From: Candidatus Aalborgicola danicus
GTDB taxonomy: Bacteria > Pseudomonadota > Gammaproteobacteria > Burkholderiales > Burkholderiaceae_C
Direction of reading: 5' to 3'
DNA: 41,791 bases
NCBI GenBank assembly: GCA_016703945.1
Contig: JADJBC010000026.1
Coordinates: 1-41,791 of the forward strand
The notes under the pieces are model-generated. The model was given only the letters and a program-made list of their open reading frames with translations. It had not been told where the DNA came from and did no database searches. Positions 35,601 to 41,791 of the stretch are shown here, piece after piece (within the stretch, counting starts at the first letter, position 1; the number at the start of each line of letters is the position of its first letter). The position numbers were made by a program, and so were the translations under genes.

Positions 35601-36931
35601 GATGTGTGCTCGGGACATGTTGTTGGCAAAGCCTGAGGAATGCATTGGCCTACATGGCCAAGAAGGGTGTGGACCGCCGTCTCGACGGTAATCGGTTTCT
35701 TGGTCGATGGCATCCACGAGCCCTGCTGCCAGGCTTGGTGGGCCTGATCCAGGGCGTTTGTAATCAATGCTGTGTTGTCCCACGGGGCGGTGTAGCCATT
35801 GGCCTCTTCAATCAGCTGGTCCAATTCCTGGTTGTCAAAGGTGCAGGCCAGAATTGGCCGCTGGGCCCACAGGTATTCGTAGGTTTTTGCGGGAATGTAT
35901 TCGATGCATTCATCGGCAGAACCATGGATCAGCAACAACAGGTCGACCTGGGCCATGGCCTCGAATACCGCGCTGTGCTTAAGGCGACCGTGAAAGACAA
36001 AAAGGTGTTCAATACCGGCTCTGGCAGCCGCAGCGCGGCCTACGGGGTCCAGGTCACTGCCATACAGATTCACAATGATTTGCTGCGCCGTTTCCGGCCT
36101 TCGCGCAATGAGTGCTGCGAGTGCTTCGACAAAAGCACCCATGTTGCGGCTCTTGGACAGCGAACCAAAGTGCCCTAGCTGCATTCGCCCCCAGTTTGGG
36201 CGGTGTGTTGGAGCGCTGGGATGTGCGGGAGCACTTACGCCGCAATGCACCCAGAAACCGCGCCCGGTCAGTTCGGCATGTCGCAACAACGCCCCCTCAA
36301 AAGCCCCGCGGGTCAGCCACCAGGCTAGATTGGCGTGCTGGCAAATCAGTGCTTCGGTCTTGGCAATGCGACGGGTGTTGCGGTTGGGCGATACGTGGTC
36401 GGGCTGATGCATGGGGTCATGCACTTCTGCAATCCACGCAATTCCGGTGAGGCGCTTGAGCCAATAACCGGCCCAGTGCGCACTATAGGCACCCCCGGTA
36501 GAGTAGATCACGGTTGGCTGGCGAAGTCGGATGACACGCAGCCCCAGGACGATGGCACTCAAAGCCCATGAGGCATTGTTTTGCAGACCAAAGGCGATGC
36601 GTTCCACCACGATAAAAGGTGCCAGAACGGTGGCGACCAGCGCCGTCAAAATCCGGTACCAAAAACCCCTGCCGATCCGTTCACTGATCAAATGCCGTGC
36701 GTCAAACCGCAGTGCGGATGGGCCCATGGAATAGGCCTGGATATGTGGGTGTTCCGTGGCCCGCCGACCTGTTGGTGCGCTGATCACGATGGGAGTGATT
36801 CCGTGGGCCATCAACAAGGGTATCTTGTCCACAATGACTTGGCTGGCGGCGCTGCCATCCATGTTGAAACAGTGAGACAAAATCAGCCAACAGGTCGGCG
36901 AAGAAGGCGGTGGGCTGGTGGCTCTATCCAT
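35597..36931 (-). CDS. Glycosyltransferase, GT-B (family 4-like)
   Basis: This 444-residue transferase has an N-terminal GT-B half (WLILSHCFNMDGSAASQVI), a membrane-associating hydrophobic stretch near residue 95 (ILTALVATVLAPFIVVERIA), and a C-terminal donor-binding half with LGHFGSLSKSRNMGAFVEAL and PAKTYEYLWAQRPILAC, where the conserved Glu of the EX7E-like motif is plausible. The acceptor and sugar are unknown. ATG 36931 overlaps the ligase stop by eight bases. With the ligase and the deacetylase it forms a surface polysaccharide operon. Confidence 0.85.
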   Translation of the reverse strand: MDRATSPPPSSPTCWLILSHCFNMDGSAASQVIVDKIPLLMAHGITPIVISAPTGRRATEHPHIQAYSMGPSALRFDARHLISERIGRGFWYRILTALVATVLAPFIVVERIAFGLQNNASWALSAIVLGLRVIRLRQPTVIYSTGGAYSAHWAGYWLKRLTGIAWIAEVHDPMHQPDHVSPNRNTRRIAKTEALICQHANLAWWLTRGAFEGALLRHAELTGRGFWVHCGVSAPAHPSAPTHRPNWGRMQLGHFGSLSKSRNMGAFVEALAALIARRPETAQQIIVNLYGSDLDPVGRAAAARAGIEHLFVFHGRLKHSAVFEAMAQVDLLLLIHGSADECIEYIPAKTYEYLWAQRPILACTFDNQELDQLIEEANGYTAPWDNTALITNALDQAHQAWQQGSWMPSTKKPITVETAVHTLLGHVGQCIPQALPTTCPEHTS

Positions 36932-38162
36932 GGGGTCGGGCGGCAAGGCGCTCACGCTGGCGAATGGTCGCATACAGAAGAACAATGGACAAGGCAAAGA
37001 ACGCGGTTTGCATCGAGATGGTCAGCAGGCAATCGGTAAGACCAAACAGGATGTAAGACAAGATGGTCACGATGCCGGCATACGCCGTGGACCGGATTCG
37101 CGGGTCTGCAGCGCGAAAACGCTTGCAAAAAGCGACCAAAAACCCGACGTAGACCGCCAACACCGCAAGGGCGCCAGCAATGCCAGTTTCGGCCAACAAG
37201 AACAGCATTTCGTTATGGCTGTGTTTGAACCCGGCCGCCCACTGCGTCATCTCTTGTGAATCGGCCATTCTTTTAAATTCCAGCGGCAGGTTGCCACGCC
37301 CAACCCCCAGCCAGGGGTGGTCGAGGAATACACGGGCGGATGCACTCCAGATTTGAAAACGTGTGCCAATCGAACTATCGGCTGCTGCGCTGGATTGGGA
37401 TGACAGGTCCTGGATCGTCACGCGAAGGCGATCTTTCAACACAAACGCCACCGATCCCGCCAGCACCACGGCAGCGATGCCGACCCACACCACGTGGGCG
37501 CGCTGCATGATCCCCTTTTGTCGATAAGAAAAAAAATAGAGAACACAGGCCAGAGGCAACACCAGCAGCACGGCCCGTGATTCGCTGGCAACAGCAGCCC
37601 CAGCCCCCGCCAGCATGGCAATCCAAAGAGCGACCCGCTCGCCCAGCCTTTTTTGCGACCGATCGGGCAGGGCCGAAAACGCCAGAATCAGGGCGATACA
37701 GGCAAACGGGATCGGGTTGGTAAAACCATTGGTGGCCCGGTTGAAATGGGCGGCATTGGGCAGGTTCACCGTCCACAGCGCCCAGGCTGCGGCAGCCATG
37801 GCACCCAGGGCACAACCCCAGCGGTATTCGATAAAACTCGGGGCCTCCACACGTGTCAAAAAAACCAGAATCGGAGCCACCAGCATGAAGCGGGACGGCG
37901 CATCGAACTCGGGCCAGGGGAACTGCCCCAACCAGACGAAACCCAACAACACGGAGGCTGGATACAGAACCAGTGACCAGGCCAGAAGCCGCTCCTCCAC
38001 TGTCAGCGGTTGGGCCCGGACTTTGACCAGCTTGACCAGTGCAAGGCCCAGCAGCAAAACCAGGCACAGTTGCATCACGGATTTGACTGCTAGAACGCTG
38101 GCGGGTGCCAAAAAGACCAGGAGTCTTGTCAGGTTTAGCGGCAGTTTCTCAAGTTGGGTCAT
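36924..38162 (-). CDS. O-antigen ligase family (Wzy/WaaL-like) membrane protein
   Basis: This 412-residue protein has about 10-12 membrane helices and the Wzy_C-type periplasmic loop: SSIGTRFQIWSASARVFLDH, PWLGVGRGNLP, then KHSHNEMLFLLAETGIAGAL, where the conserved HxxxL and Glu are as in O-antigen ligases. It would join or polymerise lipid-linked glycans in the inner membrane. ATG 38162 was chosen; ATG 38195 is an alternative. It is the first gene of a three-gene minus-strand operon and is divergent from the Hsp20 genes. Confidence 0.88.
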   Translation of the reverse strand: MTQLEKLPLNLTRLLVFLAPASVLAVKSVMQLCLVLLLGLALVKLVKVRAQPLTVEERLLAWSLVLYPASVLLGFVWLGQFPWPEFDAPSRFMLVAPILVFLTRVEAPSFIEYRWGCALGAMAAAAWALWTVNLPNAAHFNRATNGFTNPIPFACIALILAFSALPDRSQKRLGERVALWIAMLAGAGAAVASESRAVLLVLPLACVLYFFSYRQKGIMQRAHVVWVGIAAVVLAGSVAFVLKDRLRVTIQDLSSQSSAAADSSIGTRFQIWSASARVFLDHPWLGVGRGNLPLEFKRMADSQEMTQWAAGFKHSHNEMLFLLAETGIAGALAVLAVYVGFLVAFCKRFRAADPRIRSTAYAGIVTILSYILFGLTDCLLTISMQTAFFALSIVLLYATIRQRERLAARPHG

Positions 38163-38342
38163 GGGGCATTTCACAAACCTCAATGCGAACCGCACGGGTC
38201 TTGGGGATGGCGTCGAGCGTGTGGGTGTGCATGGCGGCGAAGTTTAACTTCTGGGTTTGCGGCCCGCAGCTGACTCCCATGCAGGCTGGAGCCACACGCC
38301 ACTGACGGCGCGTTTTTCAAACGAAATTTCCGCAACGACCCA

Positions 38343-38370
38343 CTTGAAATCAAATCCGGAATCCTTAGTT
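38343..38370 (+). promoter_or_regulatory. Possible heat-shock (sigma-32-like) promoter of the hsp20 genes
   Basis: CTTGAAA at 38343-38349 equals the sigma-32 -35 consensus. A weak -10 candidate (CCTTAGTT) follows 13 bases later. It lies about 65 bases upstream of the first hsp20 start. Only the -35 match is strong. Confidence 0.35.
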
Positions 38371-38434
38371 CTGTATGCGAACCGGCTGGAACTGGTCTCC
38401 TGCCGGTGTTTTTCAACCCATCGGAGGACACACC

Positions 38435-38887
38435 ATGTATGTATCTTTGTGGAACCAGCCGAGCAATCTGTTCGGTCAGTTTGAACTTCTGCGCCGGGAG
38501 CTGGATGAGGCATTTGGCGCGTCGGGCCTGCCCAGCAGCATCCGATCGGTCACGCCGGGCACGCTGCCTGCGATTAATGTCGGCCGCACTCCAACCAGCA
38601 TCGAGGTGTATGCCTTTGCACCCGGCATTGACGCGTCCAAGCTGGAGATCACGCTGGACCGAGGCGTCTTGCGTATCGCAGGTGAGCGTGCATCGGCCAT
38701 TCCCGATAAGGGCACTCCCGTGCAGATTTATGCCCGCGAACGGGTAGCGGGCAGCTTCTCCCGCACGGTCTCGTTGCCGGATGACATAGATCCCACCAAG
38801 GTGAATGCCAATTACCGCTACGGTGTATTGCAGATCAGCATCGCACGTCGCGAAACCAGCCAACCCACGCGCATCACCGTGCAGTGA
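38435..38887 (+). CDS. Small heat-shock protein, Hsp20/alpha-crystallin family (1 of 3)
   Basis: This 150-residue ATP-independent holdase has an alpha-crystallin domain over about residues 45-140: IEVYAFAPGIDASKLEITLD, VLRIAGERA, and the late NANYRYGVLQISIARR (the A-x-x-x-n-GvL motif reads YRYGVLQI). ATG 38435 is preceded by GGAGG. It is followed after 32 bases by a second hsp20, so the genes are likely co-transcribed under heat control. Confidence 0.9.
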   Translation: MYVSLWNQPSNLFGQFELLRRELDEAFGASGLPSSIRSVTPGTLPAINVGRTPTSIEVYAFAPGIDASKLEITLDRGVLRIAGERASAIPDKGTPVQIYARERVAGSFSRTVSLPDDIDPTKVNANYRYGVLQISIARRETSQPTRITVQ

Positions 38888-38919
38888 TACGCATGTTCAG
38901 TACGCAAGGAGAAAGGACC

Positions 38920-39318
38920 ATGAGCAACAACACCGCTACTACCAAACCAGTCACCCGCACAGCATCTGCCGAGCAGGACCCGCAGCAACGCGCCGTGCTC
39001 CCCGCAGTTGATGTGTTTGAAGACGCATCCGGCATCACGTTGCTGGCTGACATGCCTGGGGTGTCCAAAGAGCAACTGGAGCTGAAGGTGGAGGGCGAGG
39101 CCCTGCTGATCGAGGGTGGCATGCAGCAACGCACCCCCGAGGGCCTGGAAGCCATTTACGCCGAAGTGCGGGTGCCACGTTACCGCCGCAGCTTCACGCT
39201 GAGCCGCGAGCTGGATACCACCCGCATTGAGGCAGTGTTGAAAGATGGTGTTTTAAACCTGCGTATCCCCAAACAGGCACACGCGCAGCCGCGCAGGATC
39301 AACGTCACGGCGGGTTGA
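38920..39318 (+). CDS. Small heat-shock protein, Hsp20 family (2 of 3)
   Basis: This 132-residue protein has a short flexible N-terminus (MSNNTATTKPVTRTASAEQ) and an alpha-crystallin domain: PAVDVFEDASGITLLADMPG, LKVEGEALLIEGG, RVPRYRRSFTLSRELD and EAVLKDGVLNLRIPK (canonical A-x-L-K-d-GVL-x-I-x-P). The ribosome site AAGGAGAAAGG precedes ATG 38920. It is the most canonical of the three paralogues. Confidence 0.92.
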   Translation: MSNNTATTKPVTRTASAEQDPQQRAVLPAVDVFEDASGITLLADMPGVSKEQLELKVEGEALLIEGGMQQRTPEGLEAIYAEVRVPRYRRSFTLSRELDTTRIEAVLKDGVLNLRIPKQAHAQPRRINVTAG

Positions 39319-39376
39319 GCGGCGCGGTGGTTAGAACGTATCCGACTGCATCTTCGAATGAATGAAAGGATGAACC

Positions 39377-39907
39377 ATGACCAAACTTGCTGAGCAAATC
39401 AAGCAGGGTGCGGATCAAGCATGGGAGTCTTTGTCGGACGGCTGGCGTGAGCTCAGTACCCGCGCCAGCGGTGCGCTGACACGCTTCTGGCCTTCGGCGA
39501 CGCAGCCCACCGACAACTCGCCTGGCAACGCACTGGATGCGCCGCCACAAAGAAAAAGGTCGCACATGATCGGATGGGCATTCCTGGCCGCCGATGTGTT
39601 CGAAAGCGCCGACACGGTGACCGTGCGCATCGAAGCGCCCGGAATGCGACGCGAAGACTTCAACGTTGCGCTGAACGGTGACGTGTTAACCGTGTGGGGC
39701 GAAAAACACATCGACCGTGAATTGGCCGATGGACAGTGGCGCGTGGTGCAGAGCGCGTACGGCAACTTCCGCCGCGACGTGGTCTTGCCCGTGGCAGTCC
39801 AGGTGGACAAGACCAAGGCCAGCTACCGTGACGGTGTGCTGCGCATAGAGCTGCCAAAGTCTGAAGAGGCCCGCCCTCGGCGCATTGCGGTGCAGACCGC
39901 TGCATGA
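39377..39907 (+). CDS. Small heat-shock protein, Hsp20 family (3 of 3), with long N-terminal region
   Basis: This 176-residue protein has an N-terminal region (1-70) that is long and Trp/Arg-containing (LSDGWRELSTRASGALTRFW) with no match to the other two. The alpha-crystallin domain follows: DTVTVRIEAPGMRREDFNVA, VVQSAYGNFRRDVVLP and ASYRDGVLRIELPK. The N-terminal arms of sHsps set oligomer size and clients, so this copy may form different or mixed oligomers. It is followed by a strong hairpin at 39926-39956. Confidence 0.9.
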   Translation: MTKLAEQIKQGADQAWESLSDGWRELSTRASGALTRFWPSATQPTDNSPGNALDAPPQRKRSHMIGWAFLAADVFESADTVTVRIEAPGMRREDFNVALNGDVLTVWGEKHIDRELADGQWRVVQSAYGNFRRDVVLPVAVQVDKTKASYRDGVLRIELPKSEEARPRRIAVQTAA

Positions 39908-39925
39908 AACTGCGGGGGCCACCAT

Positions 39926-39956
39926 GCGCCGGGGTGTTTTCCTTACACTCCGGCGC
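39926..39956 (+). terminator. Strong hairpin at the end of the hsp20 operon
   Basis: A 12-pair stem (GCGCCGGGGTGT with ACACTCCGGCGC, one G-T wobble) has a 7-base loop, 18 bases after the last hsp20 stop. There is no clear T tract, so it may be an mRNA-stabilising or Rho-assisted terminator. Confidence 0.6.
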
Positions 39957-40120
39957 TGCGCGCTGTTTGATCAAATTTTCTCAAAGCTGATCGCGGCCCG
40001 ACATTGAAGGCCGACCCACGATGGTTTAGGCGGCGTTTCCTGGGCGATACTTGACTGCACCGGGTCAACACGCCTGCGCACTTCTTGCCTGGCCTTTTCA
40101 ATTGGCTTTTTCAACTCACC

Positions 40121-41791
40121 ATGACTTTTTTTTCATCCATCTGCCGTGCCGCAAAACTGATTGCCGCAGGCTTGGCGCTCCAGACAACTTTAGCCAGCGC
40201 TCAGTCGATTGGTCAGCCATTGGCCAGCATTGCGGTGCCGTCAGACACGCCCTATGTCGGAACCATTGCCCTTGATGTCGACCTGACAGACCTGGATCGT
40301 CGCATCATGGACGTGCGCGAAACTCTGCCGGTCAAACCCGGCGCTTTGACGCTGCTGTACCCGCGCTGGTTGCCCGGCTCCCATTCACCCGCCGGATCCG
40401 TGACCAGAATGGCCGGCTTGCAGATCACGGCCAATGGCAAACCGGTTGCATGGACGCGCGACACCTTAGACGTTTACGCCTTCCACCTCCACGTGCCCGA
40501 CGGTGTCAGCACACTCAACATCGCCTTTCAGCATCTGTCGCCTGTCTCCCCGGCTGCAGGCCGCGTGGTGATGACACAGGAGATCATTGGGCTGCAATGG
40601 AATACTGTGGTGCTGTACCCTGCCGGTCACTACGCCTCCGCGATTCAAACCCAGGTGTCGGCCAAACTACCCCATGGTTGGCAGACCGCCAGTGCGCTGG
40701 ACATTGCCTCGCGAGAGGGTGACCATATTGCGTTTAAGTCCACCAGCCTGGAACGCCTGGTGGATTCGCCCCTGTGGGCTGGCAAGTACACCAGACGTTT
40801 TGAACTTGACCCAACCCATAAAGCACCGGTATATCTGACGGTGTTTGCGGACTCGCCGGCCAGCCTGGAGGCGGCACCCGAACACATCGCAGCGCACAAG
40901 CAACTGGTGCGGTAAGCCGACGCCTTGTTTGGCGCACGCCACTTCGCACGTTATGAATTCCTGCTGGCGCTGAGCGAACGTTTTTCCGCCATTGGGTTGG
41001 AACACTCAGAGTCCAGCGAAAACGGCGTGCGTCCCAATTACTTTACGGAGTGGAAAAAGGAAAATGGCGCGCGCACGTTGTTGCCCCACGAATACACCCA
41101 TTCTTGGAACGGCAAGTTCCGACGGCCCAGCGACTTGTGGACCCCCAACTTCAACACGCCGATGCAAGACCGCCTGTTGTGGGTCTATGAAGGGCAAACC
41201 CAATACTGGGGTTTTGTATTGGCTGCACGTTCAGGCCTTATGCCGCTTGCCGATGCGCTGGAAAGCCTTGCCATGACAGCGGCCGGTTTGGACACCCGTG
41301 CTGGACGCAACTGGCGCAATCTGCAAGACACCACCAACGAGCCGATTGTCAGTGCGCGGGCCCATCAGGATTGGCCCGACTGGCAGCGCCGCGAGGAGTA
41401 CTACAACGAGGGCCAGATGATCTGGCTGGATACCGACACCAAAATTCGCGAACTCACACAAGGCACCAAGAGCCTGAACGAAGTGGCCAAGGCATTTTTT
41501 GGTGTAGAGGACGGTCGGGTCACGGCGCTGACCTACGATTTTGATGACTATGTGAAAGCCTTGAATGCCGTTGCGCCGTTTGATTGGGCCCACTTCCTGC
41601 GCGAACGCCTGGACACCCATTCGGGCGCCACGCTGCTGGACGGCATCAAACGCGGTGGCTGGAAGCTTGTTTTCACCGAGAAGCAAAGCGATTTGGCCAG
41701 AGCAAACGAGACCACACACCGCACGACCGACTTTTTCTATTCACTGGGCTTTGGCATCGACAGGGACGGCAAACTCACCGGTATCAAATGG
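40121..41791 (+). pseudogene. M61 family (glycyl aminopeptidase-like) metallopeptidase, interrupted by TAA and cut by the window edge
   Basis: The start ATG at 40121 encodes a signal peptide (AAKLIAAGLALQTTLASAQS). The N-terminal M61 domain includes LTLLYPRWLPGSHSPAG. At 40913-40915 an in-frame TAA follows HKQLVR; the same frame then continues unbroken for 292 codons to the window edge: ADALFGARHFARYEFLLAL, then ENGVRPNYF, the zinc motif LLPHEYTHSWNGKFRR (HEYTH) and the third-ligand region WVYEGQTQYWG. The stop could be a single change from CAA (Gln). The family usually ends in a PDZ domain, which would lie beyond the window. A base error or a recent nonsense mutation explains the break. Confidence 0.85.

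Overview
The window is GC-rich proteobacterial DNA. Gene content and layout point to the Burkholderiales, most likely a Comamonadaceae (Rhodoferax/Polaromonas-like) chromosome. The main clues are a FisR-type persulfide regulator, a CoA-dependent aromatic gene set built around a monooxygenase/Old Yellow Enzyme fusion, ccoG, and a short interspersed repeat of about 55 bp found here in seven intergenic copies. The genus is an inference.

Layout. 1-1.1 kb: 5'-truncated DD(35)E transposase. 1.3-2.7 kb: broken MATE transporter. 2.9-5.8 kb: SRPBCC protein, then serC and serA (serine synthesis). 5.8-7.3 kb: AT-richer patch with a decayed gene between two direct repeat copies, then an ORF6N protein. 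7.4-9.5 kb: Prc-type S41 protease (frameshifted). 9.7-14.4 kb: lipoprotein, pirin, sialidase-like protein plus membrane protein, class III cyclase. 14.4-18.2 kb: FisR facing a degenerate persulfide-dioxygenase-like protein and ccoG, with a sigma-54-type promoter and two inverted repeats between them. 18.3-25.3 kb: aryl-CoA catabolic operon (monooxygenase/OYE fusion, MarR, enoyl-CoA hydratase, acyl-CoA dehydrogenase, aryl-CoA ligase, RidA-like protein), best read as 2-aminobenzoate (or salicylate) degradation through CoA thioesters. A deletion has joined the hydratase and dehydrogenase genes. 25.3-29.2 kb: accessory patch with a DUF3800 gene, an intact HigBA module and several gene remnants. 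29.3-35.2 kb: GFA-family protein, then a hybrid histidine kinase overlapping an HD-GYP response regulator. 34.9-38.2 kb (minus): O-antigen ligase, glycosyltransferase and polysaccharide deacetylase in an overlapping operon. 38.4-39.9 kb: three Hsp20 genes in tandem. 40.1 kb to the right edge: M61 peptidase interrupted by a TAA.

Many conserved genes carry single-base indels, often in homopolymers, or one in-frame stop. Some of these breaks may be sequencing or assembly errors rather than true pseudogenes; each entry says what is seen.
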